Positions 1 to 7,598 of a stretch of 64,000 nucleotides of DNA are shown here, piece by piece (positions within the stretch are counted from its first letter, which is position 1; each line of letters opens with the position of its first letter). Made by a program: the position numbers and the translations under genes. The notes under the pieces were generated by a model. The model was not told the DNA's origin, ran no database searches, and worked only from the letters and a program-made list of their open reading frames with translations. Source of the DNA: Phaeacidiphilus oryzae TH49 (GTDB taxonomy: Bacteria > Actinomycetota > Actinomycetes > Streptomycetales > Streptomycetaceae). The DNA lies in the NCBI RefSeq assembly GCF_000744815.1, contig NZ_JQMQ01000004.1, forward strand, positions 496,001-560,000. The letters run 5' to 3'.

Positions 1-54
1 GCAGGCTGGGGGGACGCCCGTGACGGAGGAGGAGCGGCGAGGGATGCGAAAGCC

Positions 55-1278
55 GTGGTGCGGAGAGGGACGGCGAGCCGGCGGTCGGGCGGTGGCCGCC
101 GGTCGGGGCCGGCCGCCGGTCGGGCGGTGGCCGTGGCGTTGGCGGTGCTGCTGGCCGGGCCGCTGGCCGCGTCCTGCTCCTCGACCGCCGGGCCGTCCCG
201 TCCGGCGGCCTCGCCCCGCTCGCGGCCGCCCTCGCCTACGCCGTCACCCTCGCCCCCGAGCGCCAGCCGCGGGCTGACGCCGGCGCAGCTGGTGGGCCAG
301 CATCTGGTGTACTCCTATCCCGGCGACACGCCCCCGCAGGCGCTGCTGCAGCGGATCCGCGCCGGCGAGGTCGCCGGAGTGATCTTCTTCAAGGAGAACG
401 TGGCCAGCGCCGCCGGACTGCGCTCGGCGGTGGACCAGCTGCGCCGGGCCCAGCAGGCGAGTCCGGTCCACCGGCCGCTGCTGCTGATGACGGATCAGGA
501 AGGCGGCCAGGTCCGCCGGGTGCCCGGGGCGCCCGCGTCCTCCGCCAGGATGATCGGGGCCACCGGCAGCACGGCCGCCGCCGCGGCGGCGGGCCGGGAC
601 GCCGGACGGAATCTGCGCTCCCTCGGGCTCACCGTCAACCTCGCTCCGGTGCTCGACGTCTACCGCAGTCCCGGCGACCTCACGGACCAGGCGCAGCGCT
701 CGTTCAGCCAGGACCCCGCGGCGGTCGGCGCCATGGGCACCGCGTTCGCCGTCGCTCAGCAGGCCGCCGGGGTCGCCTCGACCGCCAAGCACTTCCCGGG
801 CCTGGGCGCGGCCGCCGCGGCGGAGAACACCGATCTGCGGCCGGTCACCCTCGACCTGCCCCTGGCGCAGCTGCGGGAGCGGGACGAGGCCCCCTACCGG
901 CAGGCGATCACGGCCGGTGTGAAGCTGGTGATGCTGAGCTGGGCACGCTATCCGGCGCTGGACGCGGCGCACCCGGCCGGCCTGTCGCCCACCGTGGTCC
1001 GCACCGAGCTGCGCGGTCGGCTCGGCTTCACCGGGGTCACCATCACCGACGCACTGGAGGCCAAGGCCCTGGACCCGGTGGGGCCCACCGGCACCCGGGC
1101 GGTCGCCGCGGCGGGCGCGGGGATGGACCTCCTCCTCTGCTCGGCCCGCGCCGTGGGGCAGGGGGACGCCGCCGCCCAGGCGCTCGGCGCCGCCCTGCGG
1201 GACCACCGGCTCGACCCCGCGGCGTTCCGCGCCTCGGCGGACCGGATCCTGGCGCTGCGGGCGACCCTGGCGGGTTGA
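55..1278 (+). CDS. Secreted GH3-family glycosidase lipoprotein (beta-N-acetylhexosaminidase-like)
   Basis: Family 3 glycoside hydrolase, N-terminal TIM-barrel type, probably anchored outside the cell. After an Arg-rich start and a hydrophobic stretch there is a plausible lipobox (LAASC), then a low-complexity Ser/Pro linker, then the barrel (about residues 80-405). Visible family motifs are DQEGGQVRR, AKHFPG and ITDALEA, whose Asp is the expected nucleophile. The Asp-His acid/base dyad of NagZ enzymes (a DSH after KHFPGHG) is not evident: KHFPG is followed by LGAAAAAENTD. The substrate is therefore uncertain. The GTG at 55 is provisional because the frame stays open to base 1, so the true start may lie upstream of the window. 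The next gene is convergent. Confidence 0.8.
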   Translation: MVRRGTASRRSGGGRRSGPAAGRAVAVALAVLLAGPLAASCSSTAGPSRPAASPRSRPPSPTPSPSPPSASRGLTPAQLVGQHLVYSYPGDTPPQALLQRIRAGEVAGVIFFKENVASAAGLRSAVDQLRRAQQASPVHRPLLLMTDQEGGQVRRVPGAPASSARMIGATGSTAAAAAAGRDAGRNLRSLGLTVNLAPVLDVYRSPGDLTDQAQRSFSQDPAAVGAMGTAFAVAQQAAGVASTAKHFPGLGAAAAAENTDLRPVTLDLPLAQLRERDEAPYRQAITAGVKLVMLSWARYPALDAAHPAGLSPTVVRTELRGRLGFTGVTITDALEAKALDPVGPTGTRAVAAAGAGMDLLLCSARAVGQGDAAAQALGAALRDHRLDPAAFRASADRILALRATLAG

Positions 1279-1340
1279 GCGCGGGGCGAGCGGCCCGCGG
1301 CCCGTGGGCGTCCCCGGCCGGAGCGGGTCGGCCGGAGGCC

Positions 1341-1362
1341 GCCCGCCCCGGCCGGGGGGGGC
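1341..1362. terminator. Possible GC-rich hairpin between convergent genes
   Basis: Two 11-base arms that pair with one mismatch lie between the convergent GH3 and GH27 genes. The centre is continuous, so some central pairs would have to open to form a loop. There is no T tract, as is common in actinomycetes. Confidence 0.3.
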
Positions 1363-1380
1363 GTACATGGCGCTGAGCGG

Positions 1381-3009
1381 TCAGCCCAGGGACCACTGCT
1401 GGTTGGTCTGCCCGTTGCAGGTCCACAGCTCGACGCCGGCGCCGTCGGCCGTGGAGGCACCGGTGACGTCGAGGCACAGGCCGGACTGGACGCCGGTCAC
1501 CGTGCCGTCGGCGTTCACCGACCACTGCTGGTTGGTCTGGCCGTTGCACGTCCAGGTCTCGACCTTGGTGCCCGGGGCCGTCTGGTTGTCGTAGGCGTCC
1601 AGGCACAGCCGGCTGCCGGCGAGGTCGACCGTCAGCTGTCCCGAGGAGGTGCGTGTCCAGATCTGGTTCGAGCCGCCGTTGCAGTCCCAGACGTCCACCT
1701 GGGTGCCGGGCGTGGCGGAGCCTCCCGGCACGTCCAGGCACTTGCCCGCCCCGACCGCGTGGAGTTCACCGCTGCCGGCCGTGGTGCCGCCGCTGCCTCC
1801 GGAGACCCGGAACATGACCGTCCCGTGGGCCGGGACGGACGCGCTGATGGTCCCGGTGGTGGTGCTCACCGCTCCCGTCCACAGGTTGGTCAGCGAGTAG
1901 TCGGCGGCGCCGCTCTTCCCGACGGCGGCGGCGGTGGTGGAGATGGTGGCGGGGGAGCCGTTCTCGTTGAACAGCGCCACCGACACGTCCCCGTTGGCCA
2001 GCGGCTTGGCCAGGACGTCGAGTCCACCGGAGGAGGAGACCTCGGTGCCCTGCTTCCCCAGGGGGTCCTGGTCGACCGCGATCACCCGGGAGTTGGTCAG
2101 GATGCCGAGGGTGGTGGAGCTCGCGTTGGCGAGGTCGGTGCCGGAGATCAGCGGCGCCGCCATCTCGGCCCAGAGGCTGAACTCGCTCTGGTCCTCGGTC
2201 GCGGACATGCCGTTGCCGACCTCCAGCATGTCGGGGTCGTTCCAGCCGCCGGGCCCGGCATAGGCGGCCAGGGCGACGTTGCTGTGGAAGTTGGACAGCA
2301 TGCTGGCGTAGCTCGCGTTGATGTCCCCCGTGGTGCGCCAGCTGTTGCCGACGCCGGCGCCCCAGGTCCACACGTTCTCCTGGCCCCAGTCGCACAGGCT
2401 GAACAGGATCGGCCGGCCGGTGGCGGCGATCGCGTCCCGCATCGTGGTGTAGCGGGTCTGGGCGCTGATGCCCTGGTTGTTGCAGTTGTCGTACTTGAGG
2501 TAGTCGACCCCCCAGGAGGCGAAGCTGGCCGCGTCGGTCGTCTCGTGGCCGAGACTGCCCGGGTAGCCGGCGCAGGTCGCGGTGCCCGCGTCCTCGTAGA
2601 TGCCGAGCTTCAGGCCCAGCGAGTGGACGTAGGCGGCGGTGCCGGCGATGCCGTCGGGGAACTTGGCCGGATCGGGGACGAGTTGGCCGGAGGCGTTGCG
2701 GCTCTTGGTCATCCAGCAGTCGTCGATGTTGACGTACTGGTACCCGGCGGCCTGCATGCCGTCGGTGTGGATGGCCAGCGCAGTCGCCTTGATCAGGGAT
2801 TCGGAGACGTTGCAGCCGTAGGCGTTCCAGTCGTTGAACCCCATCTGCGGGGTGCGGGCCAGGCCGTTGCCGAGGGCCTGGGCGGGGGTGGCGGCCGTCA
2901 GCTGGGCGAACGGCAGCACCACCAGGCAGGCGAGGAACGCCAGGACCGAGAGGAGGAGGCCGCCGGCGCGGACGCGCCGGCCTCGGAGGGAACGGACGAG
3001 TGGAGTCAT
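1381..3009 (-). CDS. Secreted GH27 alpha-galactosidase / beta-L-arabinopyranosidase with C-terminal CBM13
   Basis: 542-residue exoenzyme. The start is the ATG at 3009, preceded by GGAG about 10 bases upstream; the reading frame continues further up but without GH27 or signal features. A signal peptide (residues 1 to about 45, ending AQA) is followed by the GH27 barrel: MGFNDWN, NIDDCW (D96, D97), YLKYDNC with nucleophile D174, and the acid/base Asp in WRTTGD. A Gly/Ser linker leads to a ricin-B (CBM13) trefoil with three QxW repeats. GH27 also includes actinomycete beta-L-arabinopyranosidases that differ in one pocket residue. Here GIYEDAG carries Glu139 where many alpha-galactosidases have Ser, and I could not align it to decide. 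The GH10 xylanase gene lies 31 bp upstream on the same strand, so the two may be co-transcribed. Confidence 0.88.
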   Translation of the reverse strand: MTPLVRSLRGRRVRAGGLLLSVLAFLACLVVLPFAQLTAATPAQALGNGLARTPQMGFNDWNAYGCNVSESLIKATALAIHTDGMQAAGYQYVNIDDCWMTKSRNASGQLVPDPAKFPDGIAGTAAYVHSLGLKLGIYEDAGTATCAGYPGSLGHETTDAASFASWGVDYLKYDNCNNQGISAQTRYTTMRDAIAATGRPILFSLCDWGQENVWTWGAGVGNSWRTTGDINASYASMLSNFHSNVALAAYAGPGGWNDPDMLEVGNGMSATEDQSEFSLWAEMAAPLISGTDLANASSTTLGILTNSRVIAVDQDPLGKQGTEVSSSGGLDVLAKPLANGDVSVALFNENGSPATISTTAAAVGKSGAADYSLTNLWTGAVSTTTGTISASVPAHGTVMFRVSGGSGGTTAGSGELHAVGAGKCLDVPGGSATPGTQVDVWDCNGGSNQIWTRTSSGQLTVDLAGSRLCLDAYDNQTAPGTKVETWTCNGQTNQQWSVNADGTVTGVQSGLCLDVTGASTADGAGVELWTCNGQTNQQWSLG

Positions 3010-3040
3010 CCTCGGACTCCGCTCCGCCGGTGGGGGGCCA

Positions 3041-3436
3041 TCAGCCGAGGGTCCATTGCTGGTTGGACTGGCCGCTGCAGGTCCACAACTGGACCAGGGC
3101 CGCGTTCGCGGTGGAGGCCCCGGACACATCCAGGCACAGCCCGGACTGCACCCCGGTCACCGTCCCGTTGGAATTGAGCTTCCACTGCTGGTTGGCCTGA
3201 CCGTTGCACGGCCACACCACCACCTTGGTCCCCGCCGTGGTGCCCTGACCGTTGGCGTCCAGACACATCTGCGAACTGCCGCTGTAGACCGTCAGCGCAC
3301 CACCCGAGGTATGCGTCCAGGTCTGGTTCGACCCACCCCAGCAGTCATAGATCTGCACCTGGGTCCCCGCCGTCGTCGACCCGTTCGGCACATCCAGACA
3401 CTTCCCCGCCCCCACCGCATGCAACTCACCCGTGGT
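3041..3436 (-). repeat. CBM13-coding inverted repeat, copy 1 (GH10 gene)
   Basis: About 395 bp that is nearly identical, in inverted orientation, to 6123-6518. Over the stretch compared by eye only a few bases differ (for example near 3087, 3106 and 3199), and the encoded CBM13 proteins look identical. Confidence 0.9.
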
Positions 3437-4516
3437 GGCGGTGCCCCCGCCGCCGGAGGTGGAGCCGCCGAGGGCGGAAAGGGCCGCGTAGTAGGAGGGC
3501 TTGGGCTGGTCGTTGTCGTCGTACATGGTGGCCGACCCGTAGCCGGAGAAGGTGCCGGGGATCCAGGAGTGGGCGTCGTCCACGCCCCACTGGCTCACGC
3601 CGACGCAGCGGGAGACGGCCAGGCAGTCCCGGACCACGTTGCCGTAGTCGGTGGCCTGCTGCTGGAGGTTGGCGCTGCTGGCGGGGAGCTGGATGCGGTC
3701 GTCGAGCTCGGTCACCGCGACGTCCAGGCCCAGGTTGGCGAACCGCTGGAGGTTCGCCTGCATGTCGGAGGGGACCTGGCCGAGGACGAAGTGGCTCTCG
3801 AAGCCGATGCCGTTCAGCGGCACGCCCTGGGAGAGGAGGGACTGGGCCAGGCTGTAGAGGGCGTTGCTCTTGGCGTTCTCACCCTCGATGCCGTAGTCGT
3901 TGATGTAGAGCTTGGCGTTCGGGTCGGCGGCGTGCGCGGTGCGCAGCGCGTCGGCGATGTAGCCGGAGCCCATGGCCCGGTAGAACGGGTCCTGGACGAG
4001 GGAGCCGTCGCCGTTCATCGGCTCGTTCACCACGTCCCAGGAGTACACCTTCCCCTTGTAGTGGGTCGCCTCGGTGGTGATGTGCGACTCCATGGCGGAC
4101 TGGACCTGGCTCAGCGGCAGGTTGGAGACCCAGGAGGGCAGCTGGTTCTGCCAGACCAGGTTGTGGCCGCGCACCCGCATGCCGTGCGCCTGGGCGAACT
4201 GCACGATCTGGTCGCCGGGGCCGAAGTTGTACGAGCCGTTGGAGGGCTCGGTGGTGTCCCACTTCATCTCATTGCCGGGGGTCACCATGTCGAACTGCGC
4301 CTCCGCGACCGAGGTCTCGCCGCTCACGCTGAGGTCGCCGTCGGTCAGGGCGGTGCCGAAGTACCGGCCGTCCGCCTCGGCCGCGGCCTTCAGCGTGCTG
4401 CCGGCCGCGGCGGCCCGCGAGGCCGGGAGCAGTGCGCCGACCGCGAGGGCCAGCACCGCGACCACCCCCACGATCCAGGAGCGGCGTAATCCGAGCAGGG
4501 TTCTTCCGAGGGGCAT
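3041..4516 (-). CDS. Secreted GH10 endo-beta-1,4-xylanase with C-terminal CBM13
   Basis: 491-residue endoxylanase that cuts the xylan backbone outside the cell. The ATG at 4516 follows GGAGG 5-6 bases upstream, which fixes the start; the longer frame to 4708 is unlikely. Signal peptide at residues 1 to about 38 (ends ASRAAAA). GH10 barrel motifs: MKWDTTEP, HNLVWQ, WDVVNEP with acid/base Glu, and VAVTELD with nucleophile Glu. The last 130 residues are a CBM13 trefoil that is identical in protein sequence to the CBM13 of the divergent GH54 gene. The architecture matches the S. lividans/S. olivaceoviridis XlnA type. It precedes the GH27 gene on the same strand, and a CGAAACTTTTC element lies about 260 bp upstream. 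Confidence 0.95.
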   Translation of the reverse strand: MPLGRTLLGLRRSWIVGVVAVLALAVGALLPASRAAAAGSTLKAAAEADGRYFGTALTDGDLSVSGETSVAEAQFDMVTPGNEMKWDTTEPSNGSYNFGPGDQIVQFAQAHGMRVRGHNLVWQNQLPSWVSNLPLSQVQSAMESHITTEATHYKGKVYSWDVVNEPMNGDGSLVQDPFYRAMGSGYIADALRTAHAADPNAKLYINDYGIEGENAKSNALYSLAQSLLSQGVPLNGIGFESHFVLGQVPSDMQANLQRFANLGLDVAVTELDDRIQLPASSANLQQQATDYGNVVRDCLAVSRCVGVSQWGVDDAHSWIPGTFSGYGSATMYDDNDQPKPSYYAALSALGGSTSGGGGTATTGELHAVGAGKCLDVPNGSTTAGTQVQIYDCWGGSNQTWTHTSGGALTVYSGSSQMCLDANGQGTTAGTKVVVWPCNGQANQQWKLNSNGTVTGVQSGLCLDVSGASTANAALVQLWTCSGQSNQQWTLG

Positions 4517-4774
4517 GTCGACCTCCAGGGGTCGTCGCGGCGGGGAGCGCGCACGCCCGGCAGCACCAGGGCAGCGCCTGGGTTGTCTTGCGCGGTGCGT
4601 GGCCGTCTGCAGGCGCACAGGCGCACAGGCACACAGACGCAGGCCGGGATCACGGGCAGCCGCCATCGGTTCAGGGGTTCGGAGCGCCTCGCGGCGGCCG
4701 TCCGGCAACGGCTCGCGGCGGGATGTGCTCCCGGGGCTAGAGAACTCGGAACGGAAGGAAGCGTCAATACGCTA

Positions 4775-4785
4775 GAAAAGTTTCG
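4775..4785 (-). promoter_or_regulatory. CGAAANTTTCG-like element upstream of GH10 gene
   Basis: On the minus strand this reads CGAAACTTTTC, matching 9 of 11 positions of CGAAANTTTCG. From memory, such elements are reported upstream of Streptomyces xylan genes. A perfect copy lies at 9827-9837, upstream of the GH11 gene. Confidence 0.4.
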
Positions 4786-4892
4786 TCGTTGTTTCGGACA
4801 GGCTGCGGCGGCCGCGCACCTGTGAGCTGGGGAGGCACAGGATCGCCATGACTCCGCCTCCGATGGGCCAACCCGCATGCGAGCGCTAACAC

Positions 4893-4898
4893 TTGACA
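4893..4898 (+). promoter_or_regulatory. Possible -35 box (TTGACA) for GH54 gene
   Basis: Consensus TTGACA with only a weak -10 candidate about 17 bases downstream. It lies next to a partial operator-like palindrome, AGCGCTAACA (4882-4891). Confidence 0.35.
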
Positions 4899-4974
4899 TG
4901 TCCTCAGTCCCGCTGCACCGTCTTCACCTAGCGCATCCCCATCCCCGACGGACCGGCATCCTCAGGGACATGAG

Positions 4975-4988
4975 TGTTAGCGCTAACA
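4975..4988. promoter_or_regulatory. LacI-type operator palindrome TGTTAGCGCTAACA
   Basis: Perfect 14-bp palindrome with the central CG typical of LacI-family operators, 34 bp before the GH54 start codon in the divergent GH10/GH54 control region. A related partial copy lies at 4882-4891. Confidence 0.65.
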
Positions 4989-4998
4989 ATCCATCCAG

Positions 4999-5008
4999 GT
5001 TGCGCAAC
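4999..5008. promoter_or_regulatory. Palindrome GTTGCGCAAC, candidate shared operator
   Basis: Perfect 10-bp palindrome directly before the GH54 ribosome binding site. The TTGCGCAA core recurs at 13079, 13165 and 45758, upstream of other sugar genes. Binding here would block transcription or translation initiation of the GH54 gene. Confidence 0.5.
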
Positions 5009-5021
5009 GAAAGGAGTTCAG

Positions 5022-6518
5022 ATGAGACATCTACGACCATGGCGCAGACTCCGGCGGTCAGTGGGAGCCAAGGCTCTCGCCCGCGGGAGCGCCGCAGCGC
5101 TGCTCGTCATCGGGGGACTGGCCGCCGCGGGGATCACGACCGGCTCGGCCCAGGCCGCCTCGCAGGGCCCGTGCGACATCTACGCCTCCGGCGGCACGCC
5201 GTGTGTGGCGGCGCACTCCACCACCCGGGCGCTGTACGGGTCCTACAGCGGCTCGCTGTACCAGGTGCGCCGCTCCTCCGACGGCGCCACCAAGAACATC
5301 GGCGTGCTGAGCGCGGGCGGCTACGCCGACGCCGCGTCCCAGGACTCCTTCTGCGCCGGCACGACCTGCGTCATCACCGTCATCTACGACCAGTCCGGCC
5401 GCGGCAACAACCTCACCCAGGCCCCTGGCGGAGGGGCCGCCTCCGGTCCGGACAACCTCGCCAACGCCACCGCGGCGCCGATCACCCTGGGCGGCCACGA
5501 GGCCTACGGGGTCTATGTCGCCCCCGGCACCGGCTACCGCGACGACAACACCTCGGGCATCGCCACCGGCGACCAGCCGGAGGGGGAGTACGCCATCCTC
5601 GACGGCACCCACTACAACGGCGGCTGCTGCTTCGACTACGGCAACGCCGAGACCAGCAACAACGACACCGGCAACGGCCACATGGAGGCCATCTACTTCG
5701 GCAACATCAAGGTCTGGGGCTATGGCGCGGGCAGTGGCCCCTGGGTGATGGCCGATATGGAGAACGGCCTGTACTCCGGGGTGAACGCGGGCTACAACGC
5801 CAACGACCCCAGCGTCAACCACCGGTTCCTCACCGCAATGCTCAAGGGCGAACCGAACCAGTGGTCGATCCGGGGAGGCGACGCGCAGTCCGGCGGACTG
5901 TCGACCTTCTACAGCGGTCCGCGCCCGAACGTCTCCGGCTACAACCCGATGCACAAGGAGGGCGCCATCATCCTCGGCATCGGCGGCGACAACAGCAAGG
6001 GCGCCGCGGGCACCTTCTACGAGGGCGTGATGACCTCCGGCTACCCCTCCGACTCCACCGAGAACGCCGTCCAGTCCAACATCACCGCGGCCGGTTACGG
6101 AGCCGGCGCCACCAGTGGCGGGACCACGGGTGAGTTGCATGCGGTGGGGGCGGGGAAGTGTCTGGATGTGCCGAACGGGTCAACGACGGCGGGGACCCAG
6201 GTGCAGATCTATGACTGCTGGGGTGGGTCGAACCAGACCTGGACGCATACCTCGGGTGGTGCGCTGACGGTCTACAGCGGCAGTTCGCAGATGTGTCTGG
6301 ACGCCAACGGTCAGGGCACGACGGCGGGGACCAAGGTGGTGGTGTGGCCGTGCAACGGGCAGGCCAACCAGCAGTGGAAGCTCAATTCCAACGGGACGGT
6401 GACCGGGGTGCAGTCCGGGCTGTGCCTGGATGTGTCCGGGGCCTCCACCGCCAACGCGGCCCTGGTCCAGCTGTGGACCTGCAGCGGCCAGTCCAACCAG
6501 CAATGGACCCTCGGCTAG
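5022..6518 (+). CDS. Secreted GH54 alpha-L-arabinofuranosidase with C-terminal CBM13
   Basis: 498-residue enzyme expected to remove arabinose side chains from arabinoxylan or arabinan. The ATG at 5022 has AAAGGAG 5 bases upstream; an earlier in-frame ATG at 4974 overlaps the operator and is rejected. Signal peptide to about residue 46 (GSAQAAS). The catalytic domain closely follows the Aspergillus AbfB GH54 pattern: GPCDIYASGGTPCVAAHS, IYDQSGRGN, CCFDYGNAE, MADMENGLYSG (nucleophile Glu by analogy) and GIGGDNSKGA (acid/base Asp by analogy). Fungal GH54 enzymes end in a CBM42; here a CBM13 with QxW repeats takes that place, and it is identical to the CBM13 of the divergent GH10. GH54 is uncommon in bacteria. 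Confidence 0.93.
   Translation: MRHLRPWRRLRRSVGAKALARGSAAALLVIGGLAAAGITTGSAQAASQGPCDIYASGGTPCVAAHSTTRALYGSYSGSLYQVRRSSDGATKNIGVLSAGGYADAASQDSFCAGTTCVITVIYDQSGRGNNLTQAPGGGAASGPDNLANATAAPITLGGHEAYGVYVAPGTGYRDDNTSGIATGDQPEGEYAILDGTHYNGGCCFDYGNAETSNNDTGNGHMEAIYFGNIKVWGYGAGSGPWVMADMENGLYSGVNAGYNANDPSVNHRFLTAMLKGEPNQWSIRGGDAQSGGLSTFYSGPRPNVSGYNPMHKEGAIILGIGGDNSKGAAGTFYEGVMTSGYPSDSTENAVQSNITAAGYGAGATSGGTTGELHAVGAGKCLDVPNGSTTAGTQVQIYDCWGGSNQTWTHTSGGALTVYSGSSQMCLDANGQGTTAGTKVVVWPCNGQANQQWKLNSNGTVTGVQSGLCLDVSGASTANAALVQLWTCSGQSNQQWTLG
6123..6518 (+). repeat. CBM13-coding inverted repeat, copy 2 (GH54 gene)
   Basis: Partner of 3041-3436. The copies are about 2.7 kb apart and point away from each other, so recombination between them would invert the GH10/GH54 promoter segment. 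Confidence 0.9.
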
Positions 6519-6577
6519 GACGCGGCTGACGGCCTCGGCTGAGGGCCCCGGCTGACGGCCCCGGCCCCCGGGTACCG

Positions 6578-6595
6578 GGCGAGGCGCCCCTCGCC
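6578..6595. terminator. Possible hairpin between convergent GH54 and DUF3140 genes
   Basis: GGCGAGG and CCTCGCC arms around a CGCC loop. It sits in a 140-bp GC-rich gap that also holds imperfect GGCTGACGGCC-type repeats. Confidence 0.4.
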
Positions 6596-6659
6596 GTGGA
6601 GACGATCTCGGTGCGGCAGCCCCGAGCGCTCCCGCGGCGAGGGGCAATCCGCGCCCGGG

Positions 6660-6998
6660 TCATCTCTTCGGGTCGTGGCCCCAGTTCATCAGGGAGTACC
6701 GCCATGTCGTGTCGGTGACGTCGCCCTTCGGCCGCTGGGCCAGGTGGCGGTGGACATAGCCGGTGACCTTGCGCATATGGGCGAGGTCGTCCTGGTCCAG
6801 GTCGCCCTTGCGGGTGCGCAGCAGTGCGACGATGCGCCGCCCGGAGGCGTGCCCGACACTCTCGCCTCCGTCGCCGTGCCGGCCCGCGCCACGCGAGCGG
6901 TCGGTGCCGAGCCAGTCCTCCAGTTCGCCCGGCGTCATGTTCACCGCCTCGTGGAAGGCCCGCAGCACCTCCTCCTGGTCCTCATCGCCGCCCGTCAC
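6660..6998 (-). CDS. DUF3140-family small protein
   Basis: 112 residues, function unknown. The GTG at 6998 overlaps the stop of the upstream DUF2945 gene as GTGA, indicating translational coupling. The protein is highly charged, with FHEAVNMTPGELEDWL near the N-terminus, SVGHASGRRIVALL in the middle, and HMRKVTGYVHRHLAQRP then WRYSLMNWGHDP near the C-terminus. This is the pattern I associate with DUF3140 proteins of actinomycetes, which often sit beside DUF2945 genes. A DNA- or stress-related role is only inferred. Confidence 0.75.
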   Translation of the reverse strand: MTGGDEDQEEVLRAFHEAVNMTPGELEDWLGTDRSRGAGRHGDGGESVGHASGRRIVALLRTRKGDLDQDDLAHMRKVTGYVHRHLAQRPKGDVTDTTWRYSLMNWGHDPKR

Positions 6999-7219
6999 GA
7001 GTGACCGTCCTCTCTGTGCAGCGCCTCCGGCTTGTGGACGGCCCGACGGCCGGACTTCTCGCTGCGCACCTCGTACTGCGGCTCCTGCGGCGAGGCGTCG
7101 ACGGTTCGGCCGGCCGCCCGGGTGCGGCCGGTGATCCTGCGTGTCACGCGGCCCACGGCACTGCTGCCGTGGCTGCGCCAGGACACCCGGTCGCCCTTCC
7201 GCGGCTTCTGCCTGGACAT
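6995..7219 (-). CDS. DUF2945 (HVA1/TUDOR-like) small protein
   Basis: 74-residue basic protein opening with KGDRVSWRSHG, then GRVTRRITGRT and a YEVRSEKSGRRAVHKPEAL segment, the usual DUF2945 layout of an SH3/Tudor-like barrel. The ATG at 7219 is preceded by GGAAGGAG. It forms a coupled pair with the DUF3140 gene downstream (4-base overlap). Molecular function is unknown. Confidence 0.8.
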   Translation of the reverse strand: MSRQKPRKGDRVSWRSHGSSAVGRVTRRITGRTRAAGRTVDASPQEPQYEVRSEKSGRRAVHKPEALHREDGHS

Positions 7220-7463
7220 GGCGCTCTCCTTCCCGAGGAAGCCCTTGGCACGCGGCTACCCGTTCTGTCGTGTTCACCCGCTCTGGGGCGTTATGCCGCC
7301 ACCCGAGGCCGACTGACGCGCCCAGCCGGGGCCGATCCGGTGCAGCGCCAGCGCGTCCCATCGGCGCACCTCGGCATCGGACGGCGCGCACACCAGGTGA
7401 TCCACCCGCGGCGCGCGGCCCGGCCGCGGCCGCTCACCGCCCGGCACGGCTCCGACGAAGTCG

Positions 7464-7598
7464 GTGGCCAAGGAGATCCAGCTCAACATGTGGGTCCGGT
7501 TCTGCCTGGCCGCCGTCGCGACCTCGGGCGGACGGCTGGTGGACGGGGTGCACATCTCCACCCGCCGGCTGGAGGTGCCGGGCGAAGGGGAGCCGTGA
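7464..7598 (+). CDS. Short unassigned ORF overlapping the SDR start
   Basis: 44 codons from a GTG, ending in a TGA that overlaps the next gene's GTG (GTGA). It contains LNMWVRFCLAAVATSGGRLVDG. I recognise no family. It may be a small coupled leader gene or the tail of a decayed gene; the frame is open only back to about 7401. Confidence 0.3.
   Translation: MAKEIQLNMWVRFCLAAVATSGGRLVDGVHISTRRLEVPGEGEP

Noticed and set aside
4974-5021. ATG at 4974 as the GH54 start
   Set aside because: It overlaps the TGTTAGCGCTAACA palindrome, has no ribosome binding site, and would add residues before a complete signal peptide; 5022 has AAAGGAG at ideal spacing.
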